A stretch of DNA of 64,000 bases from Poecilobothrus nobilitatus (GCA_947095535.1 OX352773.1:131531781-131595780), one strand, 5' to 3'; positions 35,242-47,300 are shown, numbered from the stretch's first letter. Notes: a model not told the origin generated them from the letters alone. Numbers and translations: made by a program.

Positions 35242-35826
35242 TTACAATTTATTTTTGAAAAAGGTAATGGCCGAAAAAATATAAACAGTATTCAATTTAT
35301 ATTTTCTGGTTTTACTTTCGAGTTATGTAAGTTATGTAAGAAAAACTTTGATTTTATTAATGAAAATTTTTATGATATTCAGTTGCATTTAATTTGTAAC
35401 ACAATGTGTTTAGATACCGACAATATTGAAAACGAATTAATTCTGAAAATTTCAGAAAAATTAATGAGTGTTGATGAATTAGCTACAAATATCGAAAAAG
35501 ATGTATACAAAACAGTGTATAGTGTGCAGTTTATATATGATATAGAAAATGATCTAGTTTCAGCAAAATTTCATGTCGGTAAACCAAAAACGTTTCTTAA
35601 TTATAATTTTGGAATATGAAAGATGTTAGAAAGTTCAACAGAAACGAACATTATCCTGTATCCAGAGGTGTTAAAGGTAAAACTTCTTGACGGAATTACG
35701 AAAAAAATAGGTTTTTGCGAAAAAGGTTTGACTTCCTACGAAAGATTGAAAGCATTTCTGTTAAGTGAATTTTCAAAAACTTATTTAGCGGATCTTAACA
35801 AAATATTAACCGAACGTCCTATATGA
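35242..35826 (+). pseudogene. Unrecognised decaying ORF, possibly gag-like
   Basis: From the stop at 35,239 one frame stays open to 35,619 with FELCKLCKKNFDFINENFYD, then DVYKTVYSVQFIYDIEND. It has a single TGA (35,617-35,619), a shift to the third frame, and continues to 35,826 with TETNIILYPEVLKVKLLDGI and LTSYERLKAFLLSEF. Smaller readable pieces follow to about 36,060 (IIEEIADLHTSKILLLLAKN). The charged, helical character and the phrase SYERLKAFLLSEF faintly resemble retrotransposon gag proteins, but no zinc knuckle, protease or reverse transcriptase was found nearby. I cannot assign a function. Confidence 0.4.
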
Positions 35827-38625
35827 ATATTTTTATAGGAACGAAGGAAATTGGTAAACGTAATCCAATTAAAGATATGATGCACCCGTCCAGTATATTA
35901 TAGAAGAAATAGCAGACTTACATACAAGTAAAATATTATTGCTTTTAGCAAAAAATTTAAAAGAGTTTAAACTTAATCCAAATATTATGAAAATTTCAAT
36001 AAATGAGCTGGTAAAGTTAATAGAAATTAAGATAAAAATTAAAAATATTCAACTGTTTACAACTTTACAAATGTTAGAGAAAATATAGACACGATGAAAG
36101 AAATTAAAGAGAAGTTAAACACATTGTTATAATAGTTATAATAGTGTTGAAGTCGGCCAAAAATTTATTAATTGCGCAGCTCATTCTGTGTTCCAGTAGA
36201 TGATCTGAGTTATTTTTCAGCAAACTTAAAAAGGATCAGGCGTGACCTCTTTTTGGAACTTTATCCAAACTTTTAAGCACTTATAATGATTGTTATAATA
36301 TAAAAACATTATTCAAATAATTTCTTTAAAATTATTAATTAATTAATTTAATCAATAATCTTCTATTAAAATAATCTCCAAATTATGATATTCTACATAC
36401 ATAATAACATTAAAAAAAAATTTTAAGTTTCACATTAATTTATTATTTGGCCTAGTTTTTTTTTTTCTTTTTCACAACGCAAACGTATTATTAACACTTC
36501 ATTTAACAGTCGAAGTACAATTTCAGCAATATATTATTTAACGCATATGTAAATATTTATTGTTACGTATATTCAATTCTTTTAGAGAAAACCGCTCATT
36601 GACTCATCCCGTTTCATATATGTTTTTAAGTATGTTCGTATTAGTATTCAGTATTTTCGTAAGTGAATTTCAAAATACAACATTATATCATCAATTATTA
36701 TTGTACAAATAGAATATTTAATTTTTATACATATTATGTATGTATGTATTTAAATTTTTCGAAAATTGTAAAACCTAAGTGAAAATTCATGGGTAATAAA
36801 TTATATAAAATATACATACATAAATGAAAAGACAAGCAATTGTAGAATACAGTGTTTACTGAATTTTCCATAAATTTATGTATATATTTTAGTATTGTGT
36901 TTATTATTAACAATACCTTACAATGTTGCAAAATTTATATACAATTTCTACGTCGATTCAATGTTTGCTAATATGTTTACCAATACCTAATACATACCTT
37001 AATTTTATTACTTCTTTCGCTTCTTACGTTCAAATTCAAATTACATAATATAGCTATTGTAAGTATGTATGTATGTACAAATAATTTTAACAAAAGAAAA
37101 TCTTTCATCATATTAAATTTACATTTAATAAAAATAAGTAAACACATTTTTTTGTAGTTAATAGAACAGTTCTGCTTTCCAACTTTTAACCTAGAACCAT
37201 TTTTAACCATTTTTAACCTAGAAAAAATTGCGTAAAAATTGATAATTGTTGAATATTAAACTTTACTTTTCTCAAAAATATAACGCGTAATTAAAGCTGA
37301 CAGGCTACGGCAAATTTGAATCTTAGATGATAGCAGATACATAGATGTAACATTGTGGTTCAGTATTAAAATTAGAAGTAATTTATAGTAGGAGTAGTAG
37401 TTATTATAATTATTCTAACAACTAACATAATTTACTAACTTACTACTAACCCTTGTAAATAAGTTCTTTGCAATGGTTCACTAAATGAACAAACAAAACA
37501 GATGATTGAATTAAAAAATTGATGTAGGTTATAATTAAGCCAAAGTTTGATACAATACAAAAATAAATTTAAGAGAAACCAAAAAATATATTTGTATAGG
37601 TATTTACATATATGTATGTATGTGTATACAAATAAAAATCAGCTTCTTATATGTACGTAAGAAATTTTCAAATCAAATTACATAAGTACCTACTTACTCT
37701 TTTTGCCTATTTAGTTTCGCTAATTTTTTATTGTTTTTTTTTTAAATATTTTTAATTTTGCTTTCTTTTTTATAATAACTTACATTTTTATTATACAATA
37801 TACATACTTTTTAGAGTTTTATTAACCTGGCGGCAGGTTTATCAAATAAAAAGGAAAGTAAAAAAATACATTAGAAAAAAATGTTAATTTTGATTTACGG
37901 AATAGCTATCGTGCAGAAGAATTTGTTTATTTTCTTGTTGTTTTATAATATTTTTTTTGTTAAAAGCTTACGCTTAAATCACTTCAACCTTTAAACAGCA
38001 TATATAATAAATCGCAAAGGTATAAATTGTTTTTTTTTTAAATTAGTAATAATAAAAGCAAAATAAAAATAAAGCGAACAATAATTTGAAAATAATGATT
38101 TAAATTTCATAAAATAAAAGTAAAAAAAAAAAAAAAATCCCTAAGAGCAAATCAATTATATAGTCCAAAAAGTTGTTAATGACCATTTTTAATATATCAA
38201 AATATTTATTTTGAGACATGCACAATCAATTAAAATTAGTAAATAAGGTTAGAAAAGTGGTGATAATGAATAAATTAATTTTCAATATTATTTTTGCGTT
38301 GACACTCGCAAAACAAATTAAAGATATGTATGCATTTAATAAATCTCAAAATTTTTTTTGCGTTTATTTTTTTTAACTTAATATTTTTTTAGAGATCTTG
38401 GCACATGACCACTTATTGAATTAGCTTCAAATAAAAATAAAAACTAAAACAATAAAAAAGCAAATCTTTATTTATAGTAGGATATAGGTAGGATTTGTGT
38501 CGGCTTAGGATAAAATTTTAAATAATTTTGATAAATTTGAACGAGGTTTATACAAAACATTTCGGTAACATTTCAATTCTTGTGTCAAACACCTTTATTG
38601 CTTTTGTGTAAAACAAGACCTAAGT
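35827..38625. other. Long AT-rich non-coding stretch
   Basis: Apart from decayed pieces continuing the ORF up to about 36,120, no gene is recognised. Open frames at 36,734-36,931 and 37,042-37,210 (minus) are low-complexity. TATGTATG-type words are frequent. Confidence 0.5.
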
Positions 38626-39194
38626 CGAGACTCACATCAATTATCAGGCCATGAAGTGCAGAGAGTAAAAGCTTAATAAGGGGCAACTAAGGCAAGACCT
38701 AAGTAAACAGGCCAAGAACTGAAAACACATGAATGTAGTTGTAAGAGAATTGCAATCGATTCTCACGTATTCCGCGTATGAGTAATTTCATAATTGATGT
38801 GAGTCTCGATTATAGCCATATAAGCGTGTACAAAATTTTAAAGTATGAAAGTAGTTTCGACGTATACTATTACGATATTGAGGCAATTTATCTTAAGAAG
38901 CTTTTAAAACAAAAAATTAAAAGGAAGAAAATTTTTTAAATGCATATTTATTATTTATGAATGAAAACATTATATTTTAAAATATCTTTCTTTAATGAAT
39001 TACATAAAAAAGAGGCGACTTTAATTTTTCTTTGGACCAAATTGAATAAAGTAAATGGTTTTTGTGTTATTTCAAGATTTATAGTCGGCCCCCTATTTTT
39101 TTCCATAAGACTGCGTGTAAATTTGTTAAAAGCTGGCCCCTTATTAAGCTTTTACTCTCTGCACTTCATGGCCTGATAATTGATGTGAGTCTCG
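38626..39194. mobile_element. MITE with inverted termini of about 58 bp
   Basis: The left end CGAGACTCACATCAATTATC continues as AGGCCATGAAGTGCAGAGAG to about 38,683. The right end at 39,137-39,194 is its inverse. A third, inward copy of the tip (ATAATTGATGTGAGTCTCG) ends at 38,808, so the left part may be a smaller element nested in or joined to the larger one. The region 38,885-39,194 is homologous to 41,160-41,466. It is non-coding. The words CAAGACCTAAGT occur both just outside (38,614) and just inside (38,692) the left tip. Confidence 0.75.
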
Positions 39195-39739
39195 GATTAA
39201 AAGTTTTATTTGAAAGCTTTTAACAATAACCTAAAATTTATATAAAAATTGTATGTGAAATGGGTAAGTACTTTTATAATCAAATTGAGTTTTAATATTT
39301 TTAATTTTATTTAAATATTTTAAAAATGTCATATAATTAAAATTTAGAATTTTTTCTTTCCTCTTGTAAGAAAATTAATTTTCAACTCGTATTTTTCAGT
39401 CATATTTCGAGGACATAAAAAAAGGGAGTCACAAATTCTGGTAAGTAAATTATTAAATATTTTGATACACTCCATAAAAAAAAAGTAGTGGAGTAGGAGA
39501 TATAATTAATTTAAAATTTTTTTTTATAAGATATAATTAATTAGTTTTTACTTATTATAATTAGTTTTGTTTTGTTTTGTTTGTTTTTTGTGTTAAATTA
39601 GTTTTATAATTTCGTATTTACAGTTTTTTTGTTTTTTATAAGTTATTATATTTTTTTGTCTTTTATCTTATTTTTTTATATAGCCCTTTTTAATTTTTTA
39701 TACATATAAACTTTTCTAATATATTCTCTAATAGTTCGA

Positions 39740-40720
39740 AAATGTTCGGTGTCTGGATGTAGATCCAATTATTTTCTTAGTGTGAAAAAGGTTCCAGCTT
39801 TTCAATTTCCCAACAAAGAACCTTATAGAACATTGTGGATAAAAGCAATATCCTAACCAAATTGGCAACCTTCGGTATGTAGTTACATATGTTCTCTGCA
39901 TTTCGCAGAATCGTGTTTTTCTAATATTGGTAAATGGCACCGCTTATTGCCAAATGCTGTTCCAAGTATTTTTCCTAATTATCCGGTAGCTTTATCAAAT
40001 GATTTTAAAAAATGTTTAAAAATTTGAGTTTACAAAATCAAAATTATTTTCCTAACCCAAATGGTATCGGAAATATATATTTACAGTTTGACACTGTCCA
40101 TCTTTTCAAAAATGTTTGCAATAATTATGCACCACATAAATGTTTACATTTTTCAGATTTTGAAACCAAAGCTATTAAACATGCCCGTTTTTCGCATTTC
40201 ACAGACTTATATCAAAAAGAAGAAAATGTACATATTAAAAAAGCCTTTAAATTAAATAAGAGGACGCTGGAGGATATGCCTCACATGCTTTGGAAAAAAA
40301 TATAAAATGCGTCGATTGCAAATCATTATTTCTGAAAAAACGCGGGACTGCAGGTTCATTTTACTTTGACGAACTTAACAGAGGGGGTGTTTCTTTACCG
40401 ACAGATCAGACAAATTATGTTTTATTTCATATGACAGCGATTTTTCAGGAGATTTTACGGGAAACAAATTTAAAAAAAAATTTCTTTGAGCAAAGTAATC
40501 AAAAAAGAATACTAATTTAACTGACGTTAAATAGTCTTTGTTTGGGCATGAATGATATTGATTTGGAATCGACGTGTAAATGCGGCAATAGTAGCCGCAA
40601 TATTTTTTTCCAAATAAGTAAAACATTTGCAAATATTTTATTAAATAATTACACAAAACGGGAAAATGACATATTAAAATCTAATAGACAAAATCGCAAA
40701 TTAAAAATATTTCAAAATTA
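39740..40720 (+). pseudogene. Internally deleted THAP (P-type) transposase relic
   Basis: From 39,740 the frame reads KCSVSGCRSNYFLSVKKVPA (Cys pair), one TAA near 39,853, then SVCSYICSLHFAESCF (C-x-x-H) and LLPNAVPSIFPNYP, the AVPTIF box: a complete THAP finger with one stop. It then jumps to GIGNIYLQFDTVHLFKNVCN (the FDxxHLxKNxRN motif) at 40,060-40,110, so the first catalytic block is missing. The frame at 40,290-40,520 holds LNRGGVSLPTD, the C-terminal LxRGGLxxPT motif. The last piece reads ESTCKCGNSSRNIFFQISKT to a stop at about 40,721. Relative to the element at 12.5 kb this is a different subfamily. It lies between two related MITEs. Confidence 0.8.
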
Positions 40721-41148
40721 AGAAGGGTTATATAGTTTTTTGTGATATTTTTAATTTTTAATTTCGTGATATTTTTTTAATTTTTAATTTTGTGATATTT
40801 TTTTTATTTATTGTTTTTTTATTAATATTTTTGTTTCTATTTATTATTTATTCATAAATATTACACTGTTTTTTTTGAATTCAGTGGAGTAGGCCTATTG
40901 GGGATACCACTTAAAAAAAAACGCTCCATATTCCCTACCTCAAAAGTAGTGTGGAAATGGGAAAATTTTTTAGATATTATAAATTATTACTTATATAAAT
41001 ATTATTTAATTATTGCTTATTTCACAATAACTTATATTTCAGTTAATAATTTTTTATTTTTAAAATTTAATAAAAATTTTTACTAAGTTAATTTTAAATC
41101 AAAATTGTCATTAAAATTTCATTTCTACACTTTTTTTGTTAACTTTCA

Positions 41149-41466
41149 CGAGACTCACATCTTAAGAACTTTAAGAAGCTTTTAAAATAAAAAATTTAAA
41201 GGAAGACAATTTTTTAAATGCATATTTATGAATGAAAACATTGTATTTTACAATATTTTTCTTTAATGAATTATGTAAAAAAGATGCGACTTTAATTTTC
41301 CCTTTGGACCACATTAAATAAAGTAAATGGTTTTTGTGTTATTTCAAGATTTATAGTCGGCCCCCTATTTTTTTCCATAAGACTGCGAGTAAATTTGTTA
41401 AAAGCTGACCCCTTATTAAGCTTTTACTCTCTGCACTTCATGGCCTGATAGTTGATGTGAGTCTCG
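41149..41466. mobile_element. MITE, same family as 38,626-39,194
   Basis: The tips are CGAGACTCACATC at 41,149-41,161 and its inverse at 41,454-41,466. The right end extends to the 58-bp form (GCTTTTACTCTCTGCACTTC and following), but the left end has only 13 bases of it. The interior matches 38,885-39,194. It is non-coding, and no matching target duplication is seen (AACTTTCA versus TTACATAC). Confidence 0.75.
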
Positions 41467-41990
41467 TTACATACAAATTGTGTATGAAAGTACATCTTGT
41501 ATAAATTAACTAAGGTAGAAAATGTGTACATACCTTGTATATAAAATGTATTCGTGATTATTCTAATAAAAATTCGTCACTTCCATTGAGGATTTCAAAA
41601 ATGATTTTCCAAAAATGATTTGTATTTTTACTTCAAAAATTGAATTGAATTGTAAACCAGTGAAAGTTTATAATATTATGTGTGTAAAATAATTTTCTTG
41701 CAATTCACAAAAATATTTGTTGAAGTTTGTATTAAAATTATGATTAGCATATGGTACCTATGCATCACGAATTCAATAATATTGCACTCATTCAAATCAA
41801 AAAAAAAATTTTTTTAAATTTGTTAAAAACTAGAAATCTGATTGCTGGCCTGAAAATAGAAAAGTTTGAAAATAAGAGATCTATTTACGTATTAACTGAA
41901 ATATGTGGCAAAGTTCAAAGCATACTAGAAAATATTTCGCCAGTCCATAAATTTCTAATAATATTTTTAATAAAATTTCCAGCTTTCTTG
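41467..41990 (+). repeat. Interspersed repeats (two families)
   Basis: 41,467-41,590 matches 27,165-27,310 (CAAATTGTGTATG, ATTATTCTAATAAAAATTCG). 41,610-41,990 matches 17,357-18,085 and 29,303-29,755. The open frame 41,751-42,011 lies within this repeat and is not a gene. Confidence 0.65.
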
Positions 41991-43255
41991 TATCTTTTTT
42001 CCCGAACTTGATGTTTCTAGTTATCTAATACGCAATATATCGTCGTTGTGCCTGCAAAACCCGACAAATGAGTTTTTGGTCGAAATGTCATTTTTATGTC
42101 TTTAAATAGAACTTTTCAAGCCCGACATGCCTCTGAAATTCGTTTTTTGATACCTGCCTTGGTTTCGTTAAAGTGCAAAACAAGCTATGTATTTTTAATA
42201 AAATGTGGCATTTTAAAATCCTCTATGTGTATTTGCAGCAGATGACGGCTTTTTATTAATTATAAATGTATTTAAAATGATTTTTTTATTTGCACATAGC
42301 GGTAAATATATCAACAAAATTCAAAAAACTCAATGACTACTACTTTTAACGAATTTATTTCTAATAAATAATTTTTAAATTAAAATAAACCTAATAAAAA
42401 TCAGTTAATCAGTTCAAGTGTGATAAATAATAACAAGATCCTACTTAGATTATTTATATACGTTGATTAAATTATCTAAGGCAATAATATGTAAGTTTAA
42501 TACTGTAAGATTTGTAATTTAATATGGCAATAATGCCAAAATAAATTATATTACGGTATAAATTTTATCGTAAATTTAAATAAAAAATTGTATATAAAGA
42601 GAGGAAAAAAAATTAATAAAATGATTTGTTATACAGATTTTTAAAAGAAGAACTTAGTATTTTTTCTATTTAATTACTACAATACAATATACTTAATATT
42701 ACTATTATACAACTTTTAGTTGAGTTGAAATCAATTATCAAAAGTTCAAAATAAAAATTTAATTATGTATTTTAAATATCAAAAAATTTTAAGATACCTA
42801 CATATTTAGCATGTTTCACTTTTAATTTTAATAAATTTTATTCATAATTAAAAAATAATATAAACTTCATGGAAGTTATTAAAAATTTTAATTTAACTAC
42901 ATAAGTAGTTATTTTCCATGTAATCATAATAATTATAATATAAATTATCACTTGTTTTTAAGAGAACATTCTGAAGTAAATTATTAAATTTAGATCAACT
43001 ATATACAATATAATATTGTGCGCTAATAAAAATTTTCGATAGCATACATTGATATTGACATAATTTTGTTTTTAATTTTAAGTTAAATGCTTTATATTCG
43101 AATCATGTATTAAAAACTTGCAAAATTCAGCTTCTCATCGACATATTTTCAAATTTTTTAAATGTATATTTTTTTTATCGCGTTATAGGTATCTGCACGA
43201 TCATCTTTCAAACAAATTTGCTAATAAATATAGTAGAGGTAAACTCCTTGTAAAT

Positions 43256-44680
43256 ATGGCTTTTGCCAAATTAGAAGAAACTTCTATGGAAATGATGAAC
43301 ACTTCGAATCAGTTATCAATTTCAACAAGTACGAATTATTCTAATGAAATGGTTAATAATTCTTCGGTAAATTACAGTTCTGTCAGTGATAAGTCTAATG
43401 AATTTTTTGAAGAAAATAATGATTGTATATTAATTGCAAAGCCTGTCGAAGATAATTTAAATGAAATGCTACCACCTGATAGTTCAGATCTTTATGATTT
43501 AGACAAAAATAGAACACCATTTGACATTTCAATAACTTCTAGTATAGACAAACTTATTTATTCACAAATTTTAACTTCTTCAGAGTTTGAAAATGATAAA
43601 AATAATGCCAGCCCAATACTTAATTCTGAAACTGGCCTGTTTGAAAATACATCTAATATTATAGGTAGTACAAGAGATACTGATGATATTTTAACAAGTT
43701 ATGACAAACTAACACAAATTAATAAAAACCCTACCAGCTGTAGTAAGAAAGTAATGTTAAATCATGAAACAGGATTTTTTGAAGATTATGATGCATCAAT
43801 GAACGGTTCAAAAAATATATTTAATGATAATTATAAAATAAAAAACAAACTAACAGGAATTAAAGACAGCCGAAAACTTAATAAAAAATTACGATTATTT
43901 GGTGCAGATTATTTAGGTTTTAAAAAAATAGATGGCAAAATTACTGTTGTAAATAAATTACGACGAAAAATTAAAGATGTACCATGCAATCATGGAAATA
44001 TACAATTATCTAATCGATCCTTTCTATGTGGTACTGTCAATGACCAAGCAAGGTTAGATATTTTTACTTATTTTTGGGAATTGTCTTCTTGGGAGGCTAA
44101 AAAGTCATATTTGATTGGACTTGTAAATCGCAGAAATGTCAATAAAAGACGGAAAAATTTAGATGGAAATTCTACTAAACGAAATATTGGAATCGAGTGC
44201 TCTCTGCCTACATTTAACGGAATAAAAGTTAGAGTGTGTAGAGAGTTTTTTATATGCACTTTAGGGATTACAAAAGACATGTTTACTGAATGGATTTTTG
44301 AAAAAAATAAAAATACAGAAAAAAGTACTACAGTTTTGGAAAAAGCAAATGCCAATAAAAAATTATTAAAATCTGATTCCGTTAATATATGGTTAGATTT
44401 GTTGCAAAAAGTTCCCAGCCATTATTGTCGCTCAAACAGTTCTAGAATATACGTAGAGGAATCTTTTAACTCAAAAAGTGAAATGCATAAAATTTATGCT
44501 TCATGGTGTTCAGAAAATTCTTTAAACCCTGTACAAAGGAAAAAATTTTGTAATATTCTTGATATAAAAAAAATTTCAATTTTTAAGCCTAAAAAAGACC
44601 AATGCGACATGTGCGTGTTATACAAAGAAGGGAATTTAAATGAAGATGCGTATCAGTTACATTTGACAAAAAAAAAATGA
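43256..44680 (+). pseudogene. N-terminal part of DDD transposase (DUF7869/Sola-like)
   Basis: The frame is open from 43,118, but the first ATG is at 43,256 (MAFAKLEETSMEMM). Residues 1 to about 230 are Ser/Asn/Asp-rich and disordered, with a repeated SETGLFENT / HETGFFEDYD motif. The conserved part starts with RLDIFTYFWELSSWEAKKSY, then RVCREFFICTLGITKDMFTE, VPSHYCRSNSSRIYVEESFN, KIYASWCSENSLNPVQRKKF and FKPKKDQCDMCVLYKEGN. These boxes precede the catalytic domain in this family. The frame is lost in a run of ten A at 44,668-44,677, where one extra or missing base ends it at TGA. Confidence 0.8.
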
Positions 44681-45314
44681 AGCTAGGGAAGCTAAGAATC
44701 TTACCATTTCAACTTCTTCTAATACACATTTGGTAGCTACCATGGATGTACAAAGTACACAATTATGTCCGAAACTATTAGTATCTTCCCAGTACTATAA
44801 ACAAAAACTACAACTACATAACTTTACAATTTATGTCAATAACACAAAAGATGTTTACTTATACATTTGGCACGAGGGTATTGGTGGTGTTTCCGCTAAT
44901 GAATTTGTAAGTTGCATCACTGACTTTATTGAAAAGGTTACTGTAAAACATTACAAAAAAATTACATTTATTTCTGATGGATGCTGCTATCAAAATAAAA
45001 ATAAGATTTTATCTAGTGCATTGGCAGATATTTCTAAATTTAAATCTATTGAGATTCAGCAATTAATTTTAGAAAAAGGTCACACAATGATGGAGGTTGA
45101 TAGCGTGCATTCAAGAATTGAAAAATTATGTATTGCACCTTTATATGTTCCAAGTGCTTATATTAGTTGCATAAAAAAGGCAAGGCCGAAGCAACCTTAT
45201 ATAATTAATTATCTTGACTACGCAATTTTTAAAAATTACGAGGCTATTCCTTATAATTTCAAAAGTATTCGCCCAGGGAAAAAATCTGGAGACCCTACCG
45301 TTGCCGAATGGTGA
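44676..45314 (+). pseudogene. Catalytic part of DDD transposase
   Basis: The next frame opens across the A10 run as NEAREAKNLTIS and contains LVATMDVQSTQLCPKL (first Asp at about 44,743), then LYIWHEGIGGVSANEFVSC. ITFISDGCCYQNKNKIL follows (second Asp at about 44,977, with the SDxCxxQN signature), and then LEKGHTMMEVDSVHSRIEK (GHT...D..H with the probable third Asp at about 45,098). It stops at a TGA (45,312-45,314) after DPTVAEW. Just downstream the 10-mer TGGTGAAGCT is tandemly duplicated, which adds a frameshift. The upstream and downstream frames otherwise make one protein. Confidence 0.82.
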
Positions 45315-45327
45315 AGCTTGGTGAAGC

Positions 45328-45546
45328 TTGGTTTACAAAAATGGTGAAGCTTTCTATAAATTACGTCATACAGATCCTTGGACTTTACTTCCGCAACGAA
45401 AAAAATTAATTTATGAAATTCCAAAAGCATTATACTCAGAGCTTAGAAAAATTGAAAAAAGTAAATTTGAAAGCTTACAAACGTTAAAAATATTTATGCA
45501 CAGAGAACACCATAATTTTTATGATAATCTTTCTTTTGATAAATAA
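45328..45546 (+). pseudogene. C-terminal part of DDD transposase
   Basis: The piece reads VYKNGEAFYKLRHTDPWTLL, followed by a Lys-rich tail with PKALYSELRKIEKSKFESLQ, and ends at TAA (45,544-45,546). In the family the segment after the catalytic domain has this W-x-x-L and basic character. An A/T-rich 3' region with AATAAA words follows to the right inverted repeat. About 490 bases between the stop and the inverted repeat hold no gene. Confidence 0.75.
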
Positions 45547-46070
45547 TTTATGTACATTAAAATAATATATTACATTTTCCCTTCTGAATAATAAATAAAA
45601 TTTCAAAAATTTAAAATGTTATTTTTGTATTAATAATAAAATATTAAAAATTTTGAAAATTAATTAATAAAAGTTACTTAATTTATTCTTATTATGTATT
45701 AAATTTTATCAATTCCTCAATATTTACATTTATAAAATCCGCTATGTATTAGTTTATAATTCTTTAGTCTATATTGAACCGCTTTTCAAAAAGCGTAATG
45801 TGCAATCTTTGTTAGATAAAGGATTTTACAAGCAAAAAAAAAAAAAAAAAGTACGTTATGTGTCTTTTTTTACAATAACAGCTAAATAATAATCAAAATT
45901 ATTTCAAAAAGTACTAAATAGCAAATTTTAAACTAAAAACTAAAATACTGTTTACTTTTTTTCTAGAAAAAAACATAATTTTAAAATAAACAGTTTTTTA
46001 ACAGTTTTTGGCTTCTCCTGAAAAATGTCAATTTAGCATTTATCGACTTTTGCAGGCGCAACGACGATAT

Positions 46071-46814
46071 ATATGTATGCTATTGCTATATGCTATATTG
46101 CTATTGCTATTGCAACCGGAAAAAAAAGCACTCATTTAATACAAAAAAATAGTGTGATAAATGAGAAGCAATAATTTATGCATTCTAGAACGCTTCCAAA
46201 GAAGCGCTTCCGAAGCAACTGAGATCGTTTTTTATTTTTTTTTTTAAACCAAAACGAATGAAATATCTTTTTGTATACCTCTGAAATGCATATATGTACA
46301 TACATATTATTATCATGGTTATGAATTTTTGTTGCTTTCGATGATACCGTTACGAATATGTTTCTGCTTGTTTTATGTTTAAATAATAATTGTTAGAAAA
46401 AAATATTAGATGATTCATTGTACTGTGATTTAGCTAGTGTAAGGTCTTAATTGATCTTTTTGGTAAGTTTTTTCATATTGCCAGTAACATCTGTTATATA
46501 TAATATATATTTTATATTTCAGAAGCTGCAAAAAAATAAAAATTTTGGATTCGGCCAATTTGGAGAGAATATGAGAGCTGGATTTCATGCAGAAAAAATA
46601 AATTTAATGCAAAAACATTTAATTGATGTAAAAATGTTTAAATCTTTTTTTATTTTTTTATGTAAATAAATTAATTTTTTTTTGGAATACTTAAATTGAA
46701 AATTTTTATATTTTATAATCCTTATCGGGATAATTTTATAAACGATCAAATTCATCTAGAAATGTTTAAACTTTTTAAATTAATAATATTAATGTAACTA
46801 TTTTTAATTTTTAT
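46071..46814. other. Non-coding stretch
   Basis: No gene is recognised. The open frame 46,451-46,669 is low-complexity. A GAAGCGCTTCC-type short palindrome lies near 46,190-46,215. Confidence 0.45.
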
Positions 46815-47300
46815 ACCTGTATGATAAGGATCGGGTATATTAAAATGGCTCCTCCGTTTGTAACAGCTCGAAATAAGCTAGCTAGATATATCTTCAAAGG
46901 TATGAATCGGGTCAGAATCAAATTCTAAGTCGATTAGACTTTAACCGTTCGTCCGTCAGCAAGATAACTCAAAAAGTAAGAAAGCTAGAGTCTTGAAATT
47001 AACACAAAATATTCTTACAACGATTTGTAGGTTCCCCATTTTCTTTGGTTGAGATCCGACCAAAACTTCGGGTAGCTCTAACTTTTAGATCCCATATTTT
47101 TGTATCGCCCTCCATCTAAGAGCTGTATGGGGTGAAAAACTAAAAACTTCCCTTTTTTTAAACACCTGTAACTTGAACACCTGTCCAAATTTAATTGAAG
47201 TAATATACAAAAATTAAAGCTCCAACATTATATTTTTATTTCTATTAACAACTTTTCTTAATAATATAGGGTTACCTTAAAATTGACGAAAGTGTGACTT
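46815..47300 (-). mobile_element. Helitron-like non-autonomous repeat, inverse of 5,390-6,262
   Basis: The left end reads TTATACCTGTATGATAAGGATCGGGTATA, an imperfect end hairpin. It is followed by GAATCAAATTCTAAGTCGATT, CGTTCGTCCGTCAGC and GGTTGAGATCCGACCAAAAC, the inverse order of the 5.4-6.3 kb element. It fades near TATAGGGTTACCTTAAAATTG at 47,266-47,285. Confidence 0.6.

Larger units (their letters stand above)
42041..46066 (+). mobile_element. Nearly complete DNA transposon, Sola-like/DUF7869 type, with TIRs and ATAT target duplication
   Basis: Terminal inverted repeats of 30 bp lie at 42,041-42,070 (CGTCGTTGTGCCTGCAAAAC and on) and 46,037-46,066 (inverse), with 26 of 30 matching. Both sides are flanked by ATAT (42,037-42,040 and 46,067-46,070), a 4-bp target duplication, although the A/T context weakens this. 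The 4,026-bp element holds one transposase gene broken into three pieces (43,256-44,680; 44,676-45,314; 45,328-45,546). A 4-bp duplication and a DDD-type transposase of this kind suit the Sola superfamily, but that name is an inference. Confidence 0.82.

Noticed and set aside
35383..35826. Bacterial or viral gene island
   Set aside because: No prokaryotic-style spacing, ribosome binding sites or recognisable viral domains. Composition matches the surroundings.
40375..40656. Minus-strand 93-codon frame with several Cys
   Set aside because: Antisense shadow of the THAP transposase C-terminal region.
44068..44355. Minus-strand 95-codon frame
   Set aside because: Antisense shadow of the conserved part of the DDD transposase.
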